Positions 25,577 to 33,764 of a stretch of DNA of 64,000 bases are shown piece by piece. Positions within the stretch are counted from its first letter, which is position 1; every line of letters starts with the position of its first letter. The DNA is from CALGDE01 sp964655355. Lineage in GTDB: Bacteria > Cyanobacteriota > Cyanobacteriia > CACIAM-69d. Both the position numbers and the translations under genes were made by a program. Below the pieces are notes generated by a model. That model was not told the DNA's origin, did no database searches, and saw only the letters and a list, made by a program, of their open reading frames with translations. The stretch is from NCBI GenBank assembly GCA_964655355.1, contig CAZZMD010000019.1, positions 1 through 64,000 on the forward strand, in the 5' to 3' direction.

Positions 25577-27148
25577 ATGACCACCACTAATGCTGTCCCA
25601 GAGTCCTCCGACGCTTCAACGGATCCAACGACGCCCCGTACCCCTGCCCGGGAGAGCCAGTTTCTAAGTCAAAATCCTCATTTACAAAATCCCAATTTAT
25701 TGGATCCGTCGCTGGCGCAATCCTCGGACATGGCATCGGACATGACATCTGATATTGCGGCTGATATTGCAGCGGTGGAGCGCCCGATCACAGGGATAAA
25801 ATCGGGGTTCGATGGGCAGCATCCGCCAGATAAGGGGGCGATCGATGCCTGTGTCCATTGCGGGTTTTGTTTGTCCACCTGTCCTAGCTATCGGGTGTTG
25901 GGGACGGAGATGGATTCCCCCCGGGGGCGGATTTATTTGATGGATGCGATCGCCCAGGGGGAAGCCCAGCTCGACGAAACGACGGCGAGCCATTTTGATA
26001 GTTGTTTGGGATGTTTGGCTTGCACGTCGACCTGTCCGTCTGGGGTAGGGTATGACCGGTTGCTGGCGGATATGCGGCCACAGTTGGAGCGGAATGTGCC
26101 TCGGGGGTGGGGCGATCGCCTAATTCGGGGGCTCATTTTTAATTTGTTCCCCTATCCCAAACGGCTGCAAGCGTTGCTGCCGGGGTTGTGGCTCTATCAA
26201 AAGTCGGGGGTGCAGGCGTTACTACGGCAAACGGGGTGGCTGGACAAAATTTCGCCCCAGTTAGCGGCGATGGAGTCGGTCTTACCGGCGGTGTCGGCGG
26301 AAATGTTGCGGGTGCAGACGCCTCGACGGATAGCGGCAACGGGGAAACGGCGCTATCGGGTGGGGATGGTATTGGGTTGTGTGCAGCGATCGGTGTTACC
26401 GGAGGTGAATGGGGCGACGATGCGGGTGTTATCGGCGTTGGGTTGTGAGGTGGTGATTCCCCAGGAGCAGGGATGTTGTGGGGCATTGCCGGCGCACCAG
26501 GGACAGGAAGGGCAGGCCCAGGCGATCGCCAAACAAATGATTCAGGCGTTTGATCGGGTTCAAGGGGATGAGCCGTTGGATGCCATTGTGATCAATGCGG
26601 CGGGGTGCGGCCATACGCTGAAGGAGTATGGGGAAATTCTGCGGGATAATCCGGACTGGTGCGATCGCGGGGCGGCGTTTTCGGCGCAGGTACAGGATAT
26701 CCATGAATTTTTGATGACCCTGGCGGCGGATCGGAATTTGGCAGGGGAATTACAGCCAATTACGGAGTCTGGGGAATCGTTAACGGTGGTGTATCAGGAC
26801 GCCTGTCATTTGCTGCACGGACAAAAAATTAGTAGCCCGCCCCGAGAGTTGTTGGGTCAGATCCCCGGGGTGGAAGTGCGGGAACCGGTGGATGCGGCGT
26901 TGTGCTGTGGCAGTGCCGGGGTTTTTAATTTGTTGCAGCCGGAAATTGCCGAGGATTTGGGGGAGCAAAAGGTCGGTAATTTGCTGGCGACGGAGGCTCA
27001 GGTGATTGCATCGCCGAATCCGGGCTGTACATTGCAAATTCAGAAACATTTACCCGAGGATGCGCAGGTGCCGGTTTATCACCCGATCCAGCTCTTGGAT
27101 CATGCGTTGCGAGGGGAGGCGATCGCCCTGCCCCAAGGGAAGCACTAG
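25577..27148 (+). CDS. glcF: Glycolate oxidase iron-sulfur subunit
   Basis: Passes electrons from glycolate oxidation (with the flavoprotein GlcD) in photorespiration; cytoplasmic or membrane-peripheral. About 523 residues from ATG 25577; the open frame starts earlier and the start is uncertain because no ribosome site is visible. An unusual Ser/Asp/Met-rich leader (DMASDMTSDIAADIAA) precedes two 4Fe-4S motifs, CVHCGFCLSTCP and CLGCLACTSTCP. Then come two CCG domains (EQGCCGALPAHQG and AALCCGSAGVFN) with the connecting motifs NAAGCGHTLKEYG, YQDACHLLHGQ and NPGCTLQIQKHL. GlcD is not in the window. Confidence 0.88.
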   Translation: MTTTNAVPESSDASTDPTTPRTPARESQFLSQNPHLQNPNLLDPSLAQSSDMASDMTSDIAADIAAVERPITGIKSGFDGQHPPDKGAIDACVHCGFCLSTCPSYRVLGTEMDSPRGRIYLMDAIAQGEAQLDETTASHFDSCLGCLACTSTCPSGVGYDRLLADMRPQLERNVPRGWGDRLIRGLIFNLFPYPKRLQALLPGLWLYQKSGVQALLRQTGWLDKISPQLAAMESVLPAVSAEMLRVQTPRRIAATGKRRYRVGMVLGCVQRSVLPEVNGATMRVLSALGCEVVIPQEQGCCGALPAHQGQEGQAQAIAKQMIQAFDRVQGDEPLDAIVINAAGCGHTLKEYGEILRDNPDWCDRGAAFSAQVQDIHEFLMTLAADRNLAGELQPITESGESLTVVYQDACHLLHGQKISSPPRELLGQIPGVEVREPVDAALCCGSAGVFNLLQPEIAEDLGEQKVGNLLATEAQVIASPNPGCTLQIQKHLPEDAQVPVYHPIQLLDHALRGEAIALPQGKH

Positions 27149-27188
27149 ACCGGTACACTCATGGGGTTCTTGATCCCCAGAAATCACC

Positions 27189-27485
27189 ATGAGTACTGTA
27201 ACCACTGGAGCCGGCGCTGTTGATGCGGCGATCGCGAAAGGCGTTGATTTGGATGGCTCGCCCATCCCCGCCGACAAATTGAATCTATATAACGAAGTGA
27301 TGGGCTTGGAAGCAGGTCGTCAACGGAGCGGCGTCACCAACTCCATGCGATCGCGCATTGTCCGCATTGGCGTGAAGCACCTAAGCCGTGGCGATTTGGA
27401 TGCGAAACTAGCCGCCGCCGAGTTTAAATTGCTGACGGATCGGGAAGTCGAGTTTTACTACACCAGCCAAGGCAAACCCGCCTAG
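27189..27485 (+). CDS. Small conserved cyanobacterial protein (DUF4090-like)
   Basis: 98 residues, soluble and charged, with the blocks GVDLDGSPIPADKLNLYNEV and RSGVTNSMRSRIVRIG. I recognise the pattern as a small protein conserved across cyanobacteria and tentatively place it in DUF4090; no function is known to me. ATG 27189 is 40 bases after glcF on the same strand, so co-transcription is likely. A double-hairpin repeat begins 16 bases after the stop. Confidence 0.75.
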   Translation: MSTVTTGAGAVDAAIAKGVDLDGSPIPADKLNLYNEVMGLEAGRQRSGVTNSMRSRIVRIGVKHLSRGDLDAKLAAAEFKLLTDREVEFYYTSQGKPA

Positions 27486-27500
27486 TAGCCCAAATCATAC

Positions 27501-27556
27501 CGGGATTCCAAAGGGTCGCTGGCCCTTTGGCGGGGTTCAGGGGCAGCGCCCCTGAA
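27501..27556. repeat. Double-hairpin dispersed repeat, copy 1
   Basis: CGGGATTC leads into stem 1, CCAAAGGG (27508-27515) with CCCTTTGG (27523-27530), loop TCGCTGG. Then CGGGG and stem 2, TTCAGGGGC (27536-27544) with GCCCCTGAA (27548-27556), loop AGC. The same design recurs at 31052-31105 with different but still paired stem bases. Lies between convergent genes. Confidence 0.85.
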
Positions 27557-27575
27557 ATACCATTTTTGCGATCGC

Positions 27576-27842
27576 CTACTTCTCCAACCGCACGGCATAC
27601 CACTGCAACCGTTCCCCCGGAGCGACCTCCAACTCACAGGCGGTCTCAATCAAAGATTCAATTTGTGCCGAGCGATCGCCCTCCAACTGCTGTAAATCCA
27701 AAGGCAAATCGTCCGTAGATAGATTGGACAAGGCTGCCTCTAATTTTTGGCGTAACTCGCTGACCTCAACAATTTCCTCCGGCGCATCGGGAGCCAACAC
27801 CACAAAATATTCCTCATCCCCATACAAAATTGAATCTGCCAT
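27576..27842 (-). CDS. crr7: Chlororespiratory reduction 7 (Crr7) family protein
   Basis: 88 residues, acidic. It has the ending LQWYAVRLEK preceded by CELEVAPGERLQW, which I associate with the Crr7 family (about 85-90 residues in cyanobacteria), implicated in assembly or stability of NDH-1/NDH complexes in cyanobacteria and chloroplasts. The N-terminal half (YGDEEYFVVLAPDAPEEIV) fits. The assignment is from memory of the family. Convergent with the DUF4090-like gene across the double-hairpin repeat. A STAND relic lies immediately upstream. Confidence 0.65.
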   Translation of the reverse strand: MADSILYGDEEYFVVLAPDAPEEIVEVSELRQKLEAALSNLSTDDLPLDLQQLEGDRSAQIESLIETACELEVAPGERLQWYAVRLEK

Positions 27843-27872
27843 TTTTTCGACCTCGTGTGTTCCTAGTCCAGT

Positions 27873-28088
27873 TTATGGGGTGGGTTTGAGGGGGCGGATT
27901 GTGTTGTGGTGTTCGGCGAAGTGCTCCCGCAGCAGGGCGTGGGTGAAGCGGTAGCCGCCACCAACCCGTTGCAGGAAGCCGAGGCGGGTGCAGTGGCGTA
28001 GGAATTTGCTGTAGTTCCAGGGGCCATAGCCGAATTTCCACAGGGGCTCTGGTAGAGGAAAGTAAGTTCGTAAAGACTTCAAGCGCAT
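27873..28088 (-). pseudogene. C-terminal relic of a STAND/NACHT-type ATPase
   Basis: A 71-codon frame carrying WNYSKFLRHCTRLGFLQRV then GGGYRFTHALLREHFA. This is the ending I associate with large cyanobacterial NACHT/AAA (STAND) proteins, where it follows membrane segments and reads like GGGYxFIHRLLLEYFA. No ATPase core is present upstream; the sequence beyond 28088 changes character and belongs to the next operon. It is therefore probably a 3' remnant, perhaps cut when the upstream operon was inserted. Confidence 0.5.
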
Positions 28089-28124
28089 AGTTCCATATAT
28101 GCACCTATCATCTGCAGAACTCTG

Positions 28125-28721
28125 TCATCCGTCCTTTTCGCTCTCGTATTGTGAGGGCAGTGCGATTCTTCCCTGGTAGTTATGAAATCTGCCACAGAAA
28201 TGCTCTAAATAAGGGCTAACCAATACTGACCTCCTACTAACCTCCCCAGACTCAATGCAACGATACAAATAGTCTGACTCGACTGCGAAAATCCGCCTAA
28301 AATTTGTAACCAATTCAGGTATTCCCTCTCGAGCAAGATCCAAGTCTCGAGGTATACGTTCTAAGAAGTGAAATTTACTGACTTCGTTATTACAGGGAAT
28401 TTTCTTCCACCCTCCAGCATTCGTATTGTCTCTAACAGCTCGTGCGGTATCAGCTTCACAAAATAGTATGCAATTCAGCAATTTACTTGAATTGTATGTT
28501 TTGGAATCTCCCTTTCTTTCTCTAAAATCCCAATCCAAATCGCAATCTTGGGATACAACAATGCAGTATGGATGCTCAACTATTGAAATCTCATTGCCTC
28601 CATCCAGTCCATCCGATTCACTCAGCAAAGCGATTTGTTTCACGTTACTTAGTATTTCACCTTGACGTATAGCAACCCCTTTCTTGGAAGGCGAATATAG
28701 GTCATTCTTCTCTGCAACCAT
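28125..28721 (-). CDS. Hypothetical protein, third gene of the accessory operon
   Basis: 198 residues, not recognised. Soluble, with GEILSNVKQIALL near the N-terminus, the motif CIVVSQDCDLDWDF around residues 53-66, and a C-terminal SVLVSPYLEHFCGRFHNYQG. The SQDCDL motif with a nearby Cys could be a metal or catalytic site, but that is speculation. ATG 28721 lies one base after the stop of the preceding small gene, so translation is probably coupled. Clearly more AT-rich than the surrounding genes and without HIP1 octamers. Confidence 0.65.
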   Translation of the reverse strand: MVAEKNDLYSPSKKGVAIRQGEILSNVKQIALLSESDGLDGGNEISIVEHPYCIVVSQDCDLDWDFRERKGDSKTYNSSKLLNCILFCEADTARAVRDNTNAGGWKKIPCNNEVSKFHFLERIPRDLDLAREGIPELVTNFRRIFAVESDYLYRCIESGEVSRRSVLVSPYLEHFCGRFHNYQGRIALPSQYESEKDG

Positions 28722-28722
28722 C

Positions 28723-28938
28723 TCAATCTTCGTCGTAAGAGAAAGGTGGCTTAGTTGCTCTAACCACAGATTTCACCCGCAGGGTCTTTGGCTCTTTCTT
28801 GTAACCACTTGGCGAGGAACTCAGTGCCCTATCCCTGTAAAACTCTACGATATTTAGTAAAGTTTCGTGGGCTTCTATCAGTGCATCTCTATGCATGCTA
28901 GAAATAATCGACAGATAGCTAATCGTCTCTGTGAACAT
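28723..28938 (-). CDS. Small hypothetical protein, second gene of the accessory operon
   Basis: 71 residues from ATG 28938 (MFTETISYLSIISSMHRDAL), helical, with a basic tail (KEPKTLRVKSVVRATKPP). The frame is open upstream to 29175, where it overlaps the end of the TIGR04255-type gene by about 180 bases; an earlier start inside that overlap is possible. It ends directly before the third gene. Not recognised. Confidence 0.5.
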   Translation of the reverse strand: MFTETISYLSIISSMHRDALIEAHETLLNIVEFYRDRALSSSPSGYKKEPKTLRVKSVVRATKPPFSYDED

Positions 28939-28996
28939 GCGCAAACGCTGCTCTTCCTCTGCTGAAGTTTCAGAGATTGCACTACCATAGGTCTCA

Positions 28997-29791
28997 TCAT
29001 TGAACGGGCTCCGGCTCCATCTGCTTGTGGAGAGATTCTGAAATACTCCACCGGAAGATTTTGCCGGCATCCTGATTGAGTCTGGAGACGTTACTGAGGA
29101 CTTCATTGCTTGATCCACGTTTAGTGTTTGAGTAGAAGTCGAAGTCCAAGATATAGCATTTTTCCCTGCGTCCATCTGGTGCTTCTAACTCTTGTATTCC
29201 GTGCTGGAAATTGAGATATCTATCGTTTTCGAGACTAAGGTTCAGCCTTTTATCGTAATACTCTATGGCATCTTTTATTGTTGAGCTATGCAACTCAGAG
29301 GCAATCTCTTCGGAGATGAGAGTTTCCCAACTTTGAGAGCCTAGATCTAGCTCTGAACGGATAATCCAGTTCTTATACCGCAATCCTATCCTTTGGAAAA
29401 AGTTTGGTTGGTAAACATCCTCGAAGGTAGACAGAATAAACGCAGCCCGCTCTTGAAACTCCTCAAACCGACTGTAGGCAACTGTCGAAAGAGAAATAAA
29501 GTCGTTGACCAATACAACTTTCCAAAGATTATCCTCTGTCAAGAACTCATAAGATTGGGGTACGCCAGGCGTAGGCACTCCCAACTTCTTTAGAGCCTCA
29601 CCAAATTCTTGCTGGACTCTAGTACTAGTTTTTCTAAATATGGGATATTCTCGCCGAACTCGCTCCTGAAAATCAGCAGGTTCCTGGCTGGCTATCCTAA
29701 GAATGGCAGGAAACCTTACCTGACAAATAACTTCGGATAGTGGGCTCTTGCCATATATCACTCGATCATACTGTTCAGGGAGATTTAGCAT
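28997..29791 (-). CDS. TIGR04255-type protein, first gene of the accessory operon
   Basis: 264 residues from ATG 29791 (MLNLPEQYDRVIYGKSPLSE), choosing this over an upstream in-frame start because the family begins here. The N-terminal RVIYxKxPLxEVICQVRFPxILRI and the late block REKCYILDFDFYS match the sporadically distributed TIGR04255 family, known to me without a defined function. No membrane segment. It heads a tight three-gene minus-strand operon in an AT-rich, HIP1-free segment downstream of chlG, as expected of transferred accessory DNA. A defence or mobile-element-related role is possible but not shown. Confidence 0.7.
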   Translation of the reverse strand: MLNLPEQYDRVIYGKSPLSEVICQVRFPAILRIASQEPADFQERVRREYPIFRKTSTRVQQEFGEALKKLGVPTPGVPQSYEFLTEDNLWKVVLVNDFISLSTVAYSRFEEFQERAAFILSTFEDVYQPNFFQRIGLRYKNWIIRSELDLGSQSWETLISEEIASELHSSTIKDAIEYYDKRLNLSLENDRYLNFQHGIQELEAPDGRREKCYILDFDFYSNTKRGSSNEVLSNVSRLNQDAGKIFRWSISESLHKQMEPEPVQ

Positions 29792-29978
29792 TGTGCAAAC
29801 GATAGAAGAGCAGAACACTACGACGTTGAACGATTAACCGTGCAGAAGAATGGCACTGATAAAAAAGATAACCCCAAGGCACCTATTGCCCCACCACTCA
29901 GTTTAACATCCGCAAAATCAATCACTGGCAACCATTCATGCATGCTCACAGTCGAAGTAGCGGCTTACATTTAAGTTA

Positions 29979-31022
29979 TTACAGCGCAGCGTGTCCCATT
30001 GCTAGTCCGGCGACCAACATGCCGATTACCAGGAATGGCTGAGCACTGGCTTGATATTTCACATCGTTTTCAACGGGGTCGCGCAGGAAATACATATCCT
30101 GGAATACCATCTGGGGGATCACCAACAGCACCAGGATGGACGCATAAAGCTGCTCGTGGATGGTGACCAGATAGCCCGCGATGCCCAATTGGAAAACGTC
30201 GATGGAGATAGCGCTAATCCAGGCGGCAGTAGTCACGCCGAACATCACCGGCAAGGATTGAAGACCGAGCTCGCGATCGCCCTCGACACTCTTAAAGTCA
30301 TTGACCACCGCGATCCCCAAGCCCGCCAAGCTGTAGATCAAAGTGACTACCATAATGGTCGGGGTCAAGGTGCCAAACAGGGCTTGCCCCGCCCACCAGG
30401 GGAGCGCGATATAGCTAGCCCCCAGGGCATAATTCCCCAGCCAACCATTTTGCTTCAGCTTCAACGGGGGCGCGGAATAGATATACGCCACAAAAATACC
30501 GAACAGGGTCAGGACCAACATAATCGGGAAATCATGCCCTGCCCAAAGATCCAATAAGTAGGACACGCCGATACCAACGCCTGCCAACACACAAATCTGA
30601 GTCACCACTTGGGGAATCGAAATCGCACCGGACGGGATGGGGCGATAGGGCTCGTTGATGGCGTCGATCTCGCGATCGTAGTAATCATTGATGGTTTGGG
30701 TATAGCCCGTGAGCAGGGGACCCGACATCAACATACACAGCGCCGACTTCAGAACATTTTCCAGCGTCCAATCAAAATGTCCCGACGATGCCGCGCCACA
30801 CAACACGCCCCAGATTAACGGGATCCAAGTAATCGGCTTCATCAACTGGAGGCGAATCTTCCAAATATTCGTCTCAGCCGACGCGCCCTTCATACCCAAA
30901 AGCTGACGCGCCTTAGAGCCCTCATCGGTCGTCTCAGACGTCTCAGCCTTAACCTCAGCATTCTCCACCGGAGACTCAGTGGGATCCGTCGAAGCAGGCG
31001 TTGTGGAATCAGGAGCAGCCAT
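29979..31022 (-). CDS. chlG: Chlorophyll a synthase (geranylgeranyl/phytyl transferase)
   Basis: Attaches the phytyl or geranylgeranyl tail to chlorophyllide a in the thylakoid membrane. 347 residues with an Ala/Thr/Glu-rich leader of about 45, then a UbiA-type eight- or nine-helix core. Both prenyl-diphosphate/Mg motifs are present: NDYYDREIDAINEPYRPIPSG split as NDYYDREID and NEPYRPIPSG, and NDFKSVEGDRELGL. WIPLIWGVLCGA near the start and YIYSAPPLKLKQNGW are typical. It follows Get3d and PetP on the same strand; the accessory operon lies just downstream. ATG 31022. Confidence 0.95.
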   Translation of the reverse strand: MAAPDSTTPASTDPTESPVENAEVKAETSETTDEGSKARQLLGMKGASAETNIWKIRLQLMKPITWIPLIWGVLCGAASSGHFDWTLENVLKSALCMLMSGPLLTGYTQTINDYYDREIDAINEPYRPIPSGAISIPQVVTQICVLAGVGIGVSYLLDLWAGHDFPIMLVLTLFGIFVAYIYSAPPLKLKQNGWLGNYALGASYIALPWWAGQALFGTLTPTIMVVTLIYSLAGLGIAVVNDFKSVEGDRELGLQSLPVMFGVTTAAWISAISIDVFQLGIAGYLVTIHEQLYASILVLLVIPQMVFQDMYFLRDPVENDVKYQASAQPFLVIGMLVAGLAMGHAAL

Positions 31023-31051
31023 GGGATGGAAAAAAGTAAAAGACCTAAAAA

Positions 31052-31105
31052 CGGGATTCTTAAGGGTCGCTGACCCTTAAGCGGGGTTTGGGGCGGAGCC
31101 CCAAA
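31052..31105. repeat. Double-hairpin dispersed repeat, copy 2
   Basis: CGGGATTC, stem 1 CTTAAGGG (31059-31066) with CCCTTAAG (31074-31081), loop TCGCTGA, CGGGG, then stem 2 TTTGGGGC (31087-31094) with GCCCCAAA (31098-31105), loop GGA. It lies between Get3d and chlG on their shared strand. Compared with copy 1 at 27501, both stems changed on both sides. Confidence 0.85.
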
Positions 31106-31122
31106 AAGCAGGGACTCAGCGG

Positions 31123-32253
31123 CTAGAACGAGATAATCAAAAAACCACCTTGAAACTTAGCACCAGTCACCGATCGCCCACTCAGGGCCGCCGGCAACAG
31201 AATATTCCGCCGTTGCCCACCGGCCTCGATAGTAATCTCCGGACCCGACTGAATTAACTTTACCTGGGATTTGGAGAAGCCAGGCAGAAACAACCGCACC
31301 TGCTTCTGGGCGACATCGATCTCAATCGGTCGAGGCACCGATCCCGCCGAATCAAACGATGGCATCGCGCCCACCAACGCCGACCAATCCCCCGACGACT
31401 CAGGGATCCCAGTCACCGTCAACGGAGCAAACGTCTCAGACAATGTCTCAGACATAGCGGCGATCGCATTGTTATCGGCAATACCATCGGCAATACGATT
31501 TACCAGCACCCCCCCGACCGTTACACTCGACTGCTGGGCCGCTCCCCATAAATATTTCGCCTGGGCGATCGCGATCGCATCCGGCGTCGTTACTAGCCAA
31601 GCCGCCAACCGCTGTGGATTACTCACCGCATCCCGCCCTTGGGCTAAAAGGCCGTCGACCTCATCCATCGGCTCCTTCCACGGCTCCGATCCCCAGCCCG
31701 AATTCAACACCGCGCCCGCCACCGGCTGAATAAACGGATTCAACGCCCGTGCAAAATCCGACTCCGCCACCACCTTGGAAAACCGACGCACATACCAGGA
31801 CAACACATCGGGCACGCCCAACATCCGTAGCTCATCCTCATCCCCCGTGCCGTCGTAAACGATGACGTCATACTTACCGCTGTCATCAAACTTGCGGAGA
31901 CTATTCAGCGCGATCGCCCGATCAATTCCAGGAAACGCCGCCAGCTCCTCCCCATAAATGTCCTTAAAAAAGGGCGATCGCAAATACTTCGCTTCCAGGG
32001 CTTTCACCTCAGCCCAACCCCGCTCCAACAGGGCCACCTTGGAAGGCTGAACCACCTCCAAATTGGTATCGATGGATTGGGGATCTACCGATGGCGACAG
32101 GTCACAATCCAACAGCAATGCCAGCTCCGGTCCCGTGGTGTAGCTAAACAACAGGACACGCTTACCCGCCGCCGCAAACGACTTCGCCGCCGCGATCGCC
32201 AAAGTTGAGCGGCCGGTGCCACCCTTGCCCAGAAACGTTAGCGTAAACGCCAT
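31123..32253 (-). CDS. get3d: Get3d-type ArsA/Get3 family ATPase
   Basis: 376 residues. An N-terminal deviant Walker A (FLGKGGTGRSTLAIAAAKS, with Arg where many ArsA members have Lys), switch-like VIVYDGTGDED, and a C-terminal domain of about 70 residues (PRPIEIDVAQKQVRLFLPGF to GAKFQGGFLIISF) that resembles an alpha-crystallin/HSP20 beta sandwich. That C-terminal addition is the hallmark of Get3d of cyanobacteria and chloroplasts. By family, it binds hydrophobic clients such as tail-anchored proteins, though its in vivo role is unsettled. It lies between petP (b6f) and chlG on the same strand. ATG 32253. Confidence 0.82.
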   Translation of the reverse strand: MAFTLTFLGKGGTGRSTLAIAAAKSFAAAGKRVLLFSYTTGPELALLLDCDLSPSVDPQSIDTNLEVVQPSKVALLERGWAEVKALEAKYLRSPFFKDIYGEELAAFPGIDRAIALNSLRKFDDSGKYDVIVYDGTGDEDELRMLGVPDVLSWYVRRFSKVVAESDFARALNPFIQPVAGAVLNSGWGSEPWKEPMDEVDGLLAQGRDAVSNPQRLAAWLVTTPDAIAIAQAKYLWGAAQQSSVTVGGVLVNRIADGIADNNAIAAMSETLSETFAPLTVTGIPESSGDWSALVGAMPSFDSAGSVPRPIEIDVAQKQVRLFLPGFSKSQVKLIQSGPEITIEAGGQRRNILLPAALSGRSVTGAKFQGGFLIISF

Positions 32254-32400
32254 GATTAACCCTCTCTAATCACCAACTGGAAGCGCTGCCATTAATACCA
32301 AAAACGGACCCAGATTGACACTCAACCCAGGTCCGATCTGCATAACTTTGTCAGCACAACTTTGTCTACACAACTTTGAAAGACTGAATTGGGGCCGGAC

Positions 32401-32601
32401 CTAGACCGCCTCAACTTCATCCTCAAAAAACCAAGTGGCAAAACCACCTTCAAACTCGACCACGACGCCGACGCCGCTACCATCCACCATTTTGAAGTCC
32501 TTAACCGTACCCACAGGATTGTTTTTAATGGATGCCACTTGATCCTTAGACAACCGATCCCGAAGGCGCTTCACCTTTACGCTCTGACCAATTTCAATCA
32601 C
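32401..32601 (-). CDS. petP: Cytochrome b6f regulatory subunit PetP (DUF2862, SH3-like)
   Basis: 66 residues: MIEIGQSVKVKRLRDRLS, then VGTVKDFKMVDGSGVGVVVE and a final ATWFFEDEVEAV. This matches the small SH3-fold protein (Ssr2998 in Synechocystis) that binds the cytoplasmic face of the b6f complex and influences linear electron flow. Same strand as Get3d and chlG, 147 bases upstream of Get3d. Shares only its name with the metalloprotease gene at 23039. Divergent from hisF. Confidence 0.85.
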   Translation of the reverse strand: MIEIGQSVKVKRLRDRLSKDQVASIKNNPVGTVKDFKMVDGSGVGVVVEFEGGFATWFFEDEVEAV

Positions 32602-32765
32602 GATGCCAACCGTCTCCAGTAAACTAGCCCACAGCGTATAACACTATCAAAGATCCTCCCAAGATCATCGGCCAAAAGTCATGGGCAACCTCCTCTCCGG
32701 TCACGGCTTAGGGACGATTGTGTGTGCCGGAGTGGGGAGTCGAAGTAAGGAGCAGTACCCAAAAA

Positions 32766-33548
32766 ATGCTAGCAAAGCGAATTTTGCCCTGTTTGGATGT
32801 CAAAGCGGGGCGTGTGGTGAAAGGGGTCAATTTTGTGGAGCTGCGGGATGCGGGTGACCCGGTGGAGCTGGCGCGGGCATATAACCAAGCGGGGGCCGAC
32901 GAACTGGTGTTTTTGGATATCACCGCCACCCACGAGGATCGCGGCATTATTTTTGATGTGGTCTATCGCACCGCCGAAGAGGTTTTCATTCCCCTAACCG
33001 TCGGGGGCGGCATTAATAATCTAGAAACGATCAAAGAACTTTTGCGGGCAGGGGCCGACAAAACCAGTATTAATTCCGCCGCAGTCCGAGATCCAGACTT
33101 AATCAACCGGGCCAGTGAGCGCTTCGGTGCCCAATGCATTGTGGTGGCGATCGACGCGCGACGGCGAGAGGGGACCGGCATCAATGGAGTACCGATCGCG
33201 TGGGATGTATACGTGCGCGGCGGTCGGGAAAATACCGGGTTGGATGCGATCGCCTGGGCAACGGAAATGGCGAAACGGGGGGCAGGCGAACTCCTAGTCA
33301 CCAGCATGGACGCCGACGGCACCCAAGCAGGCTATGACCTCGACCTCACCCGAGCGATCGCCGACGCCGTGGATGTGCCCGTCATCGCCTCCGGGGGCGC
33401 GGGCAACTGTGACCATATCCGGGAAGCCATTACAGAGGGCAAAGCAGAAGCCGCCCTACTAGCATCACTGCTCCACTACGGTCAACTCAGCGTTCAAGAA
33501 ATTAAAGACCACTTAAGTCAGCACAACATTCCCGTCCGCTTAACTTAA
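32766..33548 (+). CDS. hisF: Imidazole glycerol phosphate synthase subunit HisF
   Basis: Cyclase half of the enzyme that makes imidazole glycerol phosphate and AICAR in histidine biosynthesis. 260 residues from ATG 32766, the usual length; the frame extends upstream without support. A (beta-alpha)8 barrel with catalytic Asp in ILPCLDVKAGRVVKGVNF and in DADGTQAGYDLDL, and phosphate sites VGGGINN and ASGGAGN. A weak AAGGAG lies at the right distance. HisH is not in the window, as usual for dispersed cyanobacterial his genes. Confidence 0.96.
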   Translation: MLAKRILPCLDVKAGRVVKGVNFVELRDAGDPVELARAYNQAGADELVFLDITATHEDRGIIFDVVYRTAEEVFIPLTVGGGINNLETIKELLRAGADKTSINSAAVRDPDLINRASERFGAQCIVVAIDARRREGTGINGVPIAWDVYVRGGRENTGLDAIAWATEMAKRGAGELLVTSMDADGTQAGYDLDLTRAIADAVDVPVIASGGAGNCDHIREAITEGKAEAALLASLLHYGQLSVQEIKDHLSQHNIPVRLT

Positions 33549-33709
33549 GAAAAAATTCAGTCGAATCCCGGCCCTCTCCCGAAATATCTCTCAAATCCCT
33601 AGAATCCCCACAGGGCAGAGTTCCTGGGACAGCCAGCCATCTCCCCCATAGGGCAGATTGACAGATTTTAAGATTGTCTCCGGTTTTTATTACCCAATAT
33701 TTCTGAATG

Positions 33710-33722
33710 TACTGTTACAGTA
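33710..33722. promoter_or_regulatory. Short palindrome upstream of the small membrane protein
   Basis: TACTGT-T-ACAGTA is a perfect 13-base palindrome about 42 bases before the GTG start. It could be an operator; it does not fit the NtcA pattern GTA-N8-TAC. Confidence 0.3.
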
Positions 33723-33764
33723 AGTAAAGAGACGGTTCATTGTGTCACCAAATCTTTTACGCCT

